DNA from: JBBKWX01 sp037969175
GTDB taxonomy: Bacteria > Bacteroidota > Bacteroidia > AKYH767-A > JBBKVM01
Direction of reading: 5' to 3'
Assembly (NCBI GenBank): GCA_037969175.1
Contig: JBBKWX010000025.1
Span: 1-31,561 of the forward strand
DNA length: 31,561 nucleotides
In this document: in pieces, positions 16,533 through 24,557 of the stretch
How positions within the stretch are numbered: the stretch's first letter is position 1
How the letters are laid out: the number at the start of each line of letters is the position of its first letter
The notes under the pieces: model-generated
The model's input: only the letters and a program-made list of their open reading frames with translations
What the model was told of the DNA's origin: nothing
Databases searched by the model: none
Translations under genes and position numbers: made by a program

Positions 16533-19024
16533 ATACCCTGGACTATAGTACTGACATGATCTCACGAATATGTGAAGGTAATCTCACGATAAGAGATACT
16601 GAGCATACCTATGTTCGTTTTTTAAGTACAGATAGTCGTAAAGTTGTGAATCATGAAACAACTTTATTTTTTGCAATAACAGGAACACGCAATGATGGTC
16701 ATCGTTTTATTCAAGAACTGTATCGTAAAGGAATACGAAATTTTGTTGTCTCGAATTTAAGTGATGAATTAAAAGAACTGCATGCGAATTTTATTGTAGT
16801 AAAAAATACCCTTGAAGCACTTCAGGCTCTAAGCGCCTATCACCGTCGTCAATTTGCCCTTCCCGTAATCGGAATAACAGGTAGTAACGGAAAAACCATA
16901 GTTAAAGAATGGCTTTATCAATTGCTAAGTCCGGATAAAAATATTGTTCGCAGCCCCAAAAGTTATAACTCTCAGATCGGTGTTCCTCTTTCCGTTTGGA
17001 ACATGAAAATGGAGAATGAAATGGCGCTTTTTGAAGCCGGTATTTCCATGTCAAATGAAATGGAAAAACTGGAAAATATTATCCGTCCCCAAATAGGAAT
17101 ATTTACAAATATCGGACAAGCACATGCCGAGAATTTCAATTCACTTGATGAAAAAGTAGATGAGAAATTAAAACTTTTCAAAAATTGCAAAACACTTATT
17201 TACTGCAAAGATTATCTTGCTATAGTTGAGGGGATCAGCAGGTCAGGATTGGCAGGGGCTAACATCAGTCATTTTACCTGGTCCAGAAAATCCAAATCCG
17301 ATCTTCAGATAGGTCGTATTTCGAAGCTAAAAGAATTCACGGAGATCCAGGGAATTTATCAGAATAGATTTATTTCAATCCGAATTCCATTTTCTGATGA
17401 AGCCTCTATCGAAAATGCAATTCATTGTTGGGCGCTATTACTTTATTGCGGATATGAAAATGAGTTGATTGCAGAAAGAATGGAATTGTTGAGTCCGGTG
17501 GCCATGCGACTGGAAATGAAAGATGGAATAAATAATTGTTCCATCATAAATGATAGTTATAATTCAGATCTGGGTTCTTTGACCATAGCATTGGATTTTA
17601 TGATACAGCAAAATCCTAATGGCAGAAAGACATTGATCTTATCTGATATTTTGCAGAGTGGAAGATTTGAAGAAAACCTGTATCAGGATGTAGCTGAATT
17701 ACTGAATAAGAAAAAAGTAGACCGATTGATCGGCATTGGTCCGGCAATTAGTAGACAGGCAAATTTATTTGATCTGGAAAAAGAATTTTTTTCTGCAACA
17801 GATAATTTTCTGGATCAATACAAACCCGGTGATTTTCGGGATGAGACGATCTTGCTGAAAGGAGCCAGAGCATTTGGATTTGAACGTGTGAGCGCGATGA
17901 TCCAACAGAAGGCACATGAAACCGTTCTGGAAATTAATCTCAATGCGATAATTCATAATTTGAATTTTTACCGTTCACGATTGCTACCCGACACCAAACT
18001 TATGGCAATGGTAAAAGCATTCGCTTATGGAAGCGGAAGTTTTGAGATCGCAAATACATTGCAGTTCCATGGTGTGGATTACTTAAGCGTTGCCTATGCT
18101 GATGAAGGTCTGGAACTGAGACAAGCGGGGATCACCATGCCGATCATGGTGATGAATCCGGAAAGTTCGAGTTTGGAAACCATGATAAACCATGCTCTGG
18201 AGCCGGAAATATACAGCTTCAAAACATTGAATGAATTCACGGAAGCTTTGAACCGCAGACCCCGGTCTGTTGATTCAGAACCTTTCCCTATCCATGTTGA
18301 GTTGGACACCGGGTTACACAGAACCGGTTTCGAGGAGCATGATCTGAATGAGTTGATCGTGCGCTTGCAAAACAACAAGCTGGTGAGTTTAAAATCTGTT
18401 TTTACACATCTTGCTGCCAGCGATGAACAAGAGCATGATGATTTTACTAAAAAACAATTGGCTTCATTTGAACAAATGAGCAAAATACTTAAAGAGCATT
18501 TAGGAAAAGGAATTATTTGTCACGCATTAAATTCTGCAGGCATCCTACGTTTCCCGGAATCTCAGTACGATATGGGAAGACTGGGAATTGGCCTTTACGG
18601 CATTGCTCCCACTGCTCATGATCAAAGCCAGTTGATGAATGTAGGTACATTGAAAACCACTATCCTTCAGATCAGGAATGTACCTTCATCAGATTCGATT
18701 GGCTACAGTCGAAAAGGCAAGCTCAAAAGAGATTCGCAAATTGCGACAGTCGCTATTGGTTATGCGGATGGCTTAAGCAGGAAGCTCAGTAACGGTGTTG
18801 GGAAGATGCTGGTGAATGGACACTTCGCGCCTATTGTTGGAAATATTTGCATGGACATGTGTATGTTAGACATAACAGATATTCAGGCAGAGGAAGGCGA
18901 TGAGGTAATTGTTTTTGGAGCAGAGTTTCCTATAACTCAAATGGCGCAGAATCTGGGTACCATTCCGTATGAACTTTTGACATCCATTTCACAGCGCGTT
19001 AAGCGAGTATATTTTCATGAATAG
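16529..19024 (+). CDS. murF-alr: Bifunctional UDP-MurNAc-tripeptide:D-Ala-D-Ala ligase / alanine racemase (831 aa)
   Basis: One polypeptide joining two steps of cell-wall precursor synthesis in the cytoplasm: racemisation of L-Ala to D-Ala, and addition of D-Ala-D-Ala to UDP-MurNAc-tripeptide. Residues 1 to about 455 are a Mur ligase with the ATP loop GITGSNGKT at 115-123 (K122). From about 460 a fold-type III alanine racemase follows: ETVLEINLNAIIHNL, then the PLP lysine K496 in MVKAFAYGSG, and the second catalytic base Y726 in GYSRKGK, then AIGYADGLSR. Both active sites look intact. This fusion is the normal arrangement in many Bacteroidota and is not an assembly artefact. Overlaps tdk by 4 bp, and ends 2 bp from the stop of the convergent beta-barrel gene. 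Confidence 0.96.
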   Translation: MNTLDYSTDMISRICEGNLTIRDTEHTYVRFLSTDSRKVVNHETTLFFAITGTRNDGHRFIQELYRKGIRNFVVSNLSDELKELHANFIVVKNTLEALQALSAYHRRQFALPVIGITGSNGKTIVKEWLYQLLSPDKNIVRSPKSYNSQIGVPLSVWNMKMENEMALFEAGISMSNEMEKLENIIRPQIGIFTNIGQAHAENFNSLDEKVDEKLKLFKNCKTLIYCKDYLAIVEGISRSGLAGANISHFTWSRKSKSDLQIGRISKLKEFTEIQGIYQNRFISIRIPFSDEASIENAIHCWALLLYCGYENELIAERMELLSPVAMRLEMKDGINNCSIINDSYNSDLGSLTIALDFMIQQNPNGRKTLILSDILQSGRFEENLYQDVAELLNKKKVDRLIGIGPAISRQANLFDLEKEFFSATDNFLDQYKPGDFRDETILLKGARAFGFERVSAMIQQKAHETVLEINLNAIIHNLNFYRSRLLPDTKLMAMVKAFAYGSGSFEIANTLQFHGVDYLSVAYADEGLELRQAGITMPIMVMNPESSSLETMINHALEPEIYSFKTLNEFTEALNRRPRSVDSEPFPIHVELDTGLHRTGFEEHDLNELIVRLQNNKLVSLKSVFTHLAASDEQEHDDFTKKQLASFEQMSKILKEHLGKGIICHALNSAGILRFPESQYDMGRLGIGLYGIAPTAHDQSQLMNVGTLKTTILQIRNVPSSDSIGYSRKGKLKRDSQIATVAIGYADGLSRKLSNGVGKMLVNGHFAPIVGNICMDMCMLDITDIQAEEGDEVIVFGAEFPITQMAQNLGTIPYELLTSISQRVKRVYFHE

Positions 19025-19026
19025 GA

Positions 19027-19689
19027 TCAGAACGTAAAACCTATTATAGCACTTTGAGTTCTGTTCAATGATTTTGTATAGCCAGGCGCAGATTTATCCG
19101 CTGAATCATTGATATCTACAATCCCATTGTAAAGCCTGATTCCCAGATTGAATTGAAATCGTTTTGCAATATTAAAATCCAAACCGGCCCCGTAAGTTAT
19201 CCCGAAATCAATGGCATTTGTCGAACTCTTGGTATTGGTCTCTATGCTCGAACCGGATGTCGGAGTTGCTTCCAGACGGGAATCGATCATCAGTCCGACC
19301 TGAGGTCCGGCATGTACATTTACCCCTAAGAATTTTTCATCCCCGGTTGTAAGTTTGAACAAGAGAGGGATATTCAAATAGTCAACTCTTTGGTAATAAG
19401 CTGTGATTCCGAAAGTATCTAATCCTGTATATTTTTGACCTTGGCCAGCATAAATTGCTTCCAATTGTATTGCAAAATCTTTTACAATGAAATAGGAAAG
19501 AGAAATTCCTGCGCCCCAGTTTAACGTAGATTGAAGATCTACTTCTGTGGAATCATCAAAAGATTGGTTTTTGATCTGGCTCAGTTGAGGCTGAAACTTA
19601 ATTCCAAAATGAAAGCCTTCTTGTGCTTCAATCCTGTTTGAAAGCATCAAAAACGATGTAGTGAGTATAAATATAAGTTTCCTGGTCAT
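19027..19689 (-). CDS. Outer-membrane beta-barrel protein (PF13568-like porin family), 220 aa
   Basis: A small outer-membrane barrel protein of the type widespread in Bacteroidota. From the ATG at 19687-19689 the product starts MTRKLIFILTTSFLML, an ideal signal peptide with cleavage after EAQ. The frame extends upstream to another ATG at 19722, but those 11 residues only lengthen the region before the basic n-region, so I prefer the shorter form. The mature part alternates hydrophobic and polar residues, with barrel-like strands (GIKFQPQLS, GAGISLSYF, FAIQLEAIYAGQG, YLNIPLLFK, GPQVGLMIDSRL, IDFGITYGAGLDF) and ends in a short strand IIGFTF. Function unknown. It is similar in kind to proteins often labelled PorT family, but I see nothing that identifies it as the T9SS PorT component. 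Confidence 0.82.
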   Translation of the reverse strand: MTRKLIFILTTSFLMLSNRIEAQEGFHFGIKFQPQLSQIKNQSFDDSTEVDLQSTLNWGAGISLSYFIVKDFAIQLEAIYAGQGQKYTGLDTFGITAYYQRVDYLNIPLLFKLTTGDEKFLGVNVHAGPQVGLMIDSRLEATPTSGSSIETNTKSSTNAIDFGITYGAGLDFNIAKRFQFNLGIRLYNGIVDINDSADKSAPGYTKSLNRTQSAIIGFTF

Positions 19690-19823
19690 AAATTGGTGTA
19701 AGATTGGATATGCTTTTCCCATGTTTCTGAGTCATTCTCAGGAAACTTAAAGATAGCAATGTCGTTTGAAGTTGTTAATAAATAATGAAAGATCAGGGGT
19801 AGACAGGCAAATATTTCAATATT

Positions 19824-19863
19824 TTAAGCTAATAATTTGAAAATCAAATTTTCTTTAGCTTAA
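19824..19863. promoter_or_regulatory. Nested dyad in a divergent promoter region
   Basis: Outer arms TTAAGCTAA (19824-19832) and TTAGCTTAA (19855-19863) are a perfect 9-bp inverted repeat. Inside lies a second dyad, AATTTGA-AAA-TCAAATT, at 19834-19850. The right outer arm overlaps where the -33 element of the TPR-gene promoter should be. It lies between the divergent beta-barrel and TPR genes, so a protein-binding operator is more likely than a terminator. Confidence 0.45.
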
Positions 19864-19877
19864 GTGAGGGAATTTCA

Positions 19878-19885
19878 TAAATTTG
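19878..19885 (+). promoter_or_regulatory. -7 promoter element of the TPR gene
   Basis: TAAATTTG is a perfect TAnnTTTG match, 19 bp before the ATG at 19905, leaving a very short leader. A TTT/TTA rather than TTG is present at about the -33 position (19854-19857). Confidence 0.45.
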
Positions 19886-19904
19886 TCTCCATAATTTACC
19901 CCCG

Positions 19905-20423
19905 ATGATAGATATGCAAACATCTGCAAGAAACGTGTTTGTCGAAGCTGACAAGCTCTTTTTCGCTGCTGACCAAAAAGTCGGGGAAGGAAAAATAGCT
20001 GAGGCGACAGACCTCTTACTAGGGATAATTGAAAAATTTCCGGAATACGGCAGAGCCTATAACCACTTAGGCTATTTATACGAGACACGATTTAAGGATA
20101 TCAATGTAGCTGAATCCTATTATCGCGAAGCACTTAAGTTATGCCCTGAATACCCGGCAACTTATCTTAATTATGCCGTGATCCTATCATCACAGGAACG
20201 CTTTGCCGAACTTACGGCAATGCTCAATAAAGCATTGGAAGTACCCGGTATCTCTAAAGACAAGGTCTATAATGAATATGGCATCATGTACGAACTATCC
20301 GGCAAATATGAAGATAGTATCCAATCGTACAGAAAAGCTTTTCATTATGCACTGAATGAAAAAGACCTCGAAATGTATGAGAAGTCTATTCAGCGTTGCC
20401 GCCACAAAATGGCATTCAAATAA
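19905..20423 (+). CDS. Tetratricopeptide-repeat protein, 172 aa
   Basis: A small helical repeat protein, probably a protein-protein interaction module. About three to four TPR-like units are visible: residues 18-50 (KIAEATDLLLGIIEKFPEY), 52-85 (AYNHLGYLYE...AESYYREALKLCPEY), 87-120 (TYLNYAVIL...LNKALEV) and 125-158 (VYNEYGIMYELSGKYEDSI). No signal peptide or membrane segment, so it is probably cytoplasmic. The start could also be Met-4, 9 bp downstream. It ends 6 bp from the end of the convergent histidine-kinase gene. The partner is not evident. Confidence 0.85.
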   Translation: MIDMQTSARNVFVEADKLFFAADQKVGEGKIAEATDLLLGIIEKFPEYGRAYNHLGYLYETRFKDINVAESYYREALKLCPEYPATYLNYAVILSSQERFAELTAMLNKALEVPGISKDKVYNEYGIMYELSGKYEDSIQSYRKAFHYALNEKDLEMYEKSIQRCRHKMAFK

Positions 20424-20429
20424 ACTGGC

Positions 20430-22655
20430 TTAATCTTCAATGGCATTTGGGATATCTATATAGATCTTAGTCCCGCCATCTTTTTCACTCTTCAAACTGA
20501 GATTCCCTTTCAGCTTCTCTAGTGCATTCCTTACAATATATAGTCCTAAGCCACTCCCTTTTGAGTAATCACTTCCTTTGTAGAACATCTCAAAAACAGT
20601 GCTTTGCACTTTTTCATCTATTCCTATCCCATTGTCTTCTACAACAATTAACAAATTATTGCCCTTGATAGACAGACTCACTTTTACAAAAGGATCATTA
20701 ATGGATCTGTTTCTGTATCGAATAGAATTATCAATAATATTCTTTACGACAGCCAACAATGTAGATTTATCACAATAGAATCTTTCATCAATATCTATAA
20801 TTATTTGCTTTTCCACTTTTTCAAATCCATCCATGTTTTTGATCTGATCCTGCGCTTCTGTAAGCAGTTGCTTAAAATCGATCTTTACATTTTCAACCGG
20901 GTCTTCACGTAACCTGATAGCATAGATCAGATCAGCCAGGATACGTTCTAGTCTTGCCGAACCCTGTCCTATAAGATCAAAATACTTCAGTGACTCTGCA
21001 TCTGCTATTTCCATGTTGGCCAGAATCAATAAACCAAGGATGGAGGTCAATGGTCCTTTCAAGTCATGAGATGCCCGATAGATAAACGTGTTGAGTTCTT
21101 TATTGGTAGATCTTAATTTTTCCTCTGTCAATTTCAGATCCGAAATATCATTCAATGTCACCATCGAACCGATGTACTTTTTCTTTTCATCAAAAAGCGG
21201 GATTCCATGTCCAAGTGCCCAAAATAATTCCCCGTTTTTGCGGGCAATATTTGCTTCAAATTTTTCTCTGTGGAATTCACCTGATCCAATTAATGTCTCA
21301 AGCATCTTATCCCGTTGCTGCGAATCCGGCACCAAAAGATCTGCAGCATTTACGTTTTTGAGTTCATCATCGGAATAAGAAAGCAATGTGCATGCAGTAT
21401 TATTAGCAAACACTATTTTATATTTTTCATCGAGCAGAAGAAGCCCTTCATTCATATTCTCTACAAGGAATCTATACTTCGCTTCACTTTTCAGAATCTC
21501 ATCGGCCGATTTCTTCCGTTCTGTTATATCGGTCATGATGGCAATATACCCACTGATCTTACCACTGTTATCCAGCAGGTAAGAACCAACTGTCAATACC
21601 CAGATCTTTTTCTTATCCTTACGAATCACCTGTATTTCAAATGGAATACTTTTTCCTGTATCCCGCATTCTTTTACGCTCTTTGGAGTAAGCCTTCTCTT
21701 TAGGACCAAACAGTTTACTTATACTAAAATCGGTTAACAGCGCGCTCCTGTCGTAACCGGACATCTCGCAAAACCTGCGATTGACATATTGGATCTTGTC
21801 ATCATTGTCGACATACAACATCCCCTCATCCATGGTTTCGACAAGTGTTCTATATTTCCTTTCTGAATTTTGAACTGATTCTTCATAAGAACGTCTTTCA
21901 GTAATGTCTTTACAGAAATAGGAAATCCCTTTGAATAGTTTATTGCTGATGATGGGGTTAACTGAAATCTCAAAATGCCTTAAAGCTTTACCAATTTTAT
22001 AAGATCGTTCAAACGTAAATCGCTTTCCCACTTCCGCCTTATTATTGATCACAAACCAAACTTTTTGTTCTTGCTCAGGCATGGTACTGTAAATGGACTC
22101 TCCAACTTCAGGTATTGCAGAATAAATGGACTGAAACAATACTTCGTAGCTTGTATTACCTGTCAATAAAAGCCCTTCGGTATCAACAGACCAAATGGCA
22201 TCTGTCGTATTCTCCAATAAAGCAACCAGATTGGCTTCTCTAAAATTGAGTCTGTCTTCTGCATTACTTCTACGAATCGAGTACAAGATCGATTTCCACA
22301 GGATCTCCGTATTAATTGATTCTTTGGGTAAATAATCCTGTGCCCCTTCATCCAGCGATTGCGCTGCCAGCAATTCGTCATTGTACCCGGTAAGAACGAT
22401 GATTGGAATATGGGGTTTGTGATTCCGGATCTTAATAACTGTTTTGATACCCTCCGAATCAGGCAAGTTAAGATCCAGAATGATCAGGTTAAATTGGTTG
22501 GAATCCAGCTTCTCCCTGGCAGTTTTAAGGTCTGTTGCAATTTCAACATTTGCCAAGTGCCTTTTAGACGATGAGAGAAGTTTTCCTATTCTCTTTGCAT
22601 CTAGGGCATTATCCTCAACTAATAAAATACTAATTTTTTGTTCCTTGGGGGACAT
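20430..22655 (-). CDS. Response-regulator / triple-PAS hybrid sensor histidine kinase, 741 aa
   Basis: A soluble signalling protein without membrane segments. A receiver domain at residues 8-125 has the acidic pocket E14/D15, phosphoacceptor D61, T89 and K111. Three PAS domains follow at about 140-260, 268-385 and 390-510; each ends in a DITER- or DISDL-type segment. The dimerisation/phosphoacceptor helix contains H530 in SHDLKGPLTS, and the HATPase domain shows an N box (IIDNSIRYRN), a G1 box (DNGIGI) and a G2 box (GSGLGLYIV). The receiver precedes the sensor, so the kinase may be gated by an upstream phosphorelay. No separate response regulator is encoded in the window. It lies 102 bp downstream of meaB on the same strand. 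The ATG at 22655 starts MSPKEQKISILLVEDN, a natural receiver N-terminus. Confidence 0.92.
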   Translation of the reverse strand: MSPKEQKISILLVEDNALDAKRIGKLLSSSKRHLANVEIATDLKTAREKLDSNQFNLIILDLNLPDSEGIKTVIKIRNHKPHIPIIVLTGYNDELLAAQSLDEGAQDYLPKESINTEILWKSILYSIRRSNAEDRLNFREANLVALLENTTDAIWSVDTEGLLLTGNTSYEVLFQSIYSAIPEVGESIYSTMPEQEQKVWFVINNKAEVGKRFTFERSYKIGKALRHFEISVNPIISNKLFKGISYFCKDITERRSYEESVQNSERKYRTLVETMDEGMLYVDNDDKIQYVNRRFCEMSGYDRSALLTDFSISKLFGPKEKAYSKERKRMRDTGKSIPFEIQVIRKDKKKIWVLTVGSYLLDNSGKISGYIAIMTDITERKKSADEILKSEAKYRFLVENMNEGLLLLDEKYKIVFANNTACTLLSYSDDELKNVNAADLLVPDSQQRDKMLETLIGSGEFHREKFEANIARKNGELFWALGHGIPLFDEKKKYIGSMVTLNDISDLKLTEEKLRSTNKELNTFIYRASHDLKGPLTSILGLLILANMEIADAESLKYFDLIGQGSARLERILADLIYAIRLREDPVENVKIDFKQLLTEAQDQIKNMDGFEKVEKQIIIDIDERFYCDKSTLLAVVKNIIDNSIRYRNRSINDPFVKVSLSIKGNNLLIVVEDNGIGIDEKVQSTVFEMFYKGSDYSKGSGLGLYIVRNALEKLKGNLSLKSEKDGGTKIYIDIPNAIED

Positions 22656-22757
22656 CTATACAGGTACTAATAAAAATCTATTTAATAAGTAGTGGGAGGA
22701 TCTATATTTATAATTAATCAGAATTGAATTTAGAGAAATTTAAACTAAAATCAAAAA

Positions 22758-23660
22758 TTACTTTTTTAACTTATCTACCTCAGAAGCAAAATTATAGATA
22801 TTGAAATCATCAGAATTCATATGCTTTTTTATTTCACTGTTTAAATAGTCTTTATCTATGTTTATCATCCTTTTTTGCTGAATCAACCTGAACACTTTTT
22901 CAACGATCAGCATTCTCTTTTGTTCATCTGACTTTTTCACGACATTGTCAAATGAAGCGACCAATTCCTTTATTCCGGATTCCTCTGAAGCAATCGTTTG
23001 AATTACCGGTTGAGCTCCGTCATTGAGTTGAATAAAACTCTTCAATGCGGATACAAATTTTCCGGCTCCCTCTCTGTCACTTTTATTCACCACAAAGACA
23101 TCCGGTATTTCCATAATTCCGGATTTGATGGTCTGTATCTCATCACCTGATTCAGGAACCAATACAAGAACCGTGATATCTGCCAAACCCGCGATCTCTA
23201 CTTCGCTTTGCCCTACGCCAACCGTTTCAATCAAGATATAATCAAATCCCGCAGCACGCATCAGATCCGTTACTTCAATGGCCTTTGCTGACAGTCCGCC
23301 AAGAAATCCTCTGCTGGCTAGAGATCGGATATATACATTGGGATCAAGAAAGTGTCCTGTCATTCTTAAGCGGTCACCTAGCAAAGCTCCTCCATGGAAT
23401 GGGGATGTAGGGTCAACAGCCAGGACACCTACTTTTTTACCTTTGCTTACCAGTTCCTGCACTATTGCATTGACCAAAGTGCTTTTACCTGCACCCGGAG
23501 GGCCGGTAATCCCGATCAAAGGAGTTTTCTGGGAGTATTTTAGCGAAGCTAGAATTTCAGAACTTCCTTCTGAATCATTCTCGACAATACTGATACAGCG
23601 CGACAAAGCCTTGCGGTTGCCGTTGATGAGTCCATTCGCTAATTCAGATATTGTATCCAT
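22758..23660 (-). CDS. meaB: Methylmalonyl-CoA mutase-associated GTPase, MeaB/ArgK family, 300 aa
   Basis: G3E-type P-loop GTPase that in characterised members loads and protects adenosylcobalamin in methylmalonyl-CoA mutase. Walker A is GITGPPGAGKS at residues 50-60. The family strings VLAVDPTSPF, GGALLGDRLRM, ASRGFLGGLS, and ETVGVGQSEVEIAGLAD are all present, with NKSD as the guanine-specificity motif. A short helical C-terminal part follows. Length fits the family, and the start gives a normal N-terminal helix. No mutase subunit lies in the window, so the partner would be elsewhere on the chromosome. Older annotations of this family as an arginine/ornithine transport kinase (ArgK) should not be followed. 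Confidence 0.93.
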   Translation of the reverse strand: MDTISELANGLINGNRKALSRCISIVENDSEGSSEILASLKYSQKTPLIGITGPPGAGKSTLVNAIVQELVSKGKKVGVLAVDPTSPFHGGALLGDRLRMTGHFLDPNVYIRSLASRGFLGGLSAKAIEVTDLMRAAGFDYILIETVGVGQSEVEIAGLADITVLVLVPESGDEIQTIKSGIMEIPDVFVVNKSDREGAGKFVSALKSFIQLNDGAQPVIQTIASEESGIKELVASFDNVVKKSDEQKRMLIVEKVFRLIQQKRMINIDKDYLNSEIKKHMNSDDFNIYNFASEVDKLKK

Positions 23661-23675
23661 TCAAGAGTATAGCAA

Positions 23676-23706
23676 CAAAGGAAAGTATTATCATGCCTAT
23701 TGACAA
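23676..23706 (-). promoter_or_regulatory. Candidate promoter of meaB
   Basis: On the minus strand a TTG (complement of 23704-23706) is followed after 20 bp by TTCCTTTG (complement of 23676-23683), one base from TAnnTTTG and with the expected spacing. The start codon is 15 bp downstream. Confidence 0.4.
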
Positions 23707-23727
23707 CAGGTCTCAACTTATGTTTTG

Positions 23728-23741
23728 CACAATCGATTGTG
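23728..23741. promoter_or_regulatory. 14-bp perfect palindrome, possible operator
   Basis: CACAATCGATTGTG is a perfect 14-bp palindrome lying between divergent meaB (minus) and the GT2 gene (plus). It includes the TTG at 23737-23739, which with a near-match -7 element TACTTTAG at 23756-23763 (16-bp gap, one mismatch) could be the GT2 promoter. Confidence 0.4.
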
Positions 23742-23780
23742 TATGCCGAATTGCTTACTTTAGCAAAGTAGAAAATTACC

Positions 23781-24557
23781 ATGCTTAAGATCTCCGGAAT
23801 AATAATAACTTTTAACGAAGAAAGGAATATAGGTGCCTGCCTTGACTCTATCAAAGATCTTGTTGATGAGATCCTTGTAGTTGATTCTTTTTCATCAGAT
23901 AACACGGAAAAGATCTGTCTTTCTTATAATACCCGATTCATTAAAAATAAATTTGAAGGACATATACAGCAGAAAAATTTTGCTTTGGGATTAGCAACTC
24001 ATACCATGATCTTGTCTCTGGATGCAGATGAAGTTTTATCAGATGAATTAAGGAAAAGCATTCTTGAGATCAAAAAAAATAACCTGGCAGGAAATTATAC
24101 CATGAACCGGCTAACAAATTATTGCGGTAAATGGATCAGGCATTCCGGTTGGTATCCCGATACCAAACTGCGATTTTTTCAAAAAGATTCAGGCACATGG
24201 GGTGGTATAAATCCCCATGATGAATATATGCTCAGCAAAGGATCGCAAGTTTCAAAACTGAAAGGAGACATCTTGCATTATTCATATTATTCGATCAGTC
24301 AACATATACATCAGGTTGATAAATTCACGGATATAGCTGCAAAAGAATTATATGCGAGAAATAAAAAGGTGAGCATATTCTCTCTTTTCTTCAGACCCAT
24401 CATAAGATTCAAAAGAGATTATTTTTTGAGGATGGGTTTTCTTGATGGGTTTTACGGACTTGTGATTTGTGTGATATCCTCTTATGCAAATTTCCTCAAG
24501 TACGCGAAATTGAAAAGGCTAAATTCAAATCCAAAATTAATATCAGAAAAGATCTGA
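23781..24557 (+). CDS. Family 2 glycosyltransferase, 258 aa
   Basis: GT-A-fold inverting glycosyltransferase that uses a nucleotide-sugar donor. The N-terminus is classical (ISGIIITFNEERNIGACLDS), D35 lies in VVDSFSSDNT and the metal-binding DxD is D81-A82-D83 in LSLDADEVLS. The region RHSGWYPDTKLRFF resembles the LPS core glucosyltransferase (WaaE/KdtX-like) branch of GT2. The C-terminus (about 225-250) is hydrophobic and basic and may contact the inner membrane. Its TGA shares a base with the ATG of the next gene (TGATG at 24555-24559), so the two glycosyltransferases are probably translationally coupled and act in the same envelope glycan pathway. The acceptor is unknown. Confidence 0.9.
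   Translation: MLKISGIIITFNEERNIGACLDSIKDLVDEILVVDSFSSDNTEKICLSYNTRFIKNKFEGHIQQKNFALGLATHTMILSLDADEVLSDELRKSILEIKKNNLAGNYTMNRLTNYCGKWIRHSGWYPDTKLRFFQKDSGTWGGINPHDEYMLSKGSQVSKLKGDILHYSYYSISQHIHQVDKFTDIAAKELYARNKKVSIFSLFFRPIIRFKRDYFLRMGFLDGFYGLVICVISSYANFLKYAKLKRLNSNPKLISEKI

Noticed and set aside
19027..19689. Calling the beta-barrel protein the T9SS component PorT
   Set aside because: Size and barrel character fit, but PF13568-like barrels are very numerous in Bacteroidota and I see no specific PorT signature or other T9SS genes nearby.
19824..19863. The nested dyad as a bidirectional terminator
   Set aside because: The flanking genes are divergent, the stem is AT-rich and there is no hairpin plus T-run arrangement at a gene end.
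22758..23660. Calling the GTPase an arginine/ornithine transport kinase (ArgK)
   Set aside because: The sequence matches MeaB-type G3E GTPases; the transport annotation is a historical error in this family.
24467..24556. Upstream extension of the GT4 gene to a TTG
   Set aside because: The 30 extra residues are the GT2 C-terminus read in another frame, and the ATG at 24557 gives the normal GT-B N-terminus.
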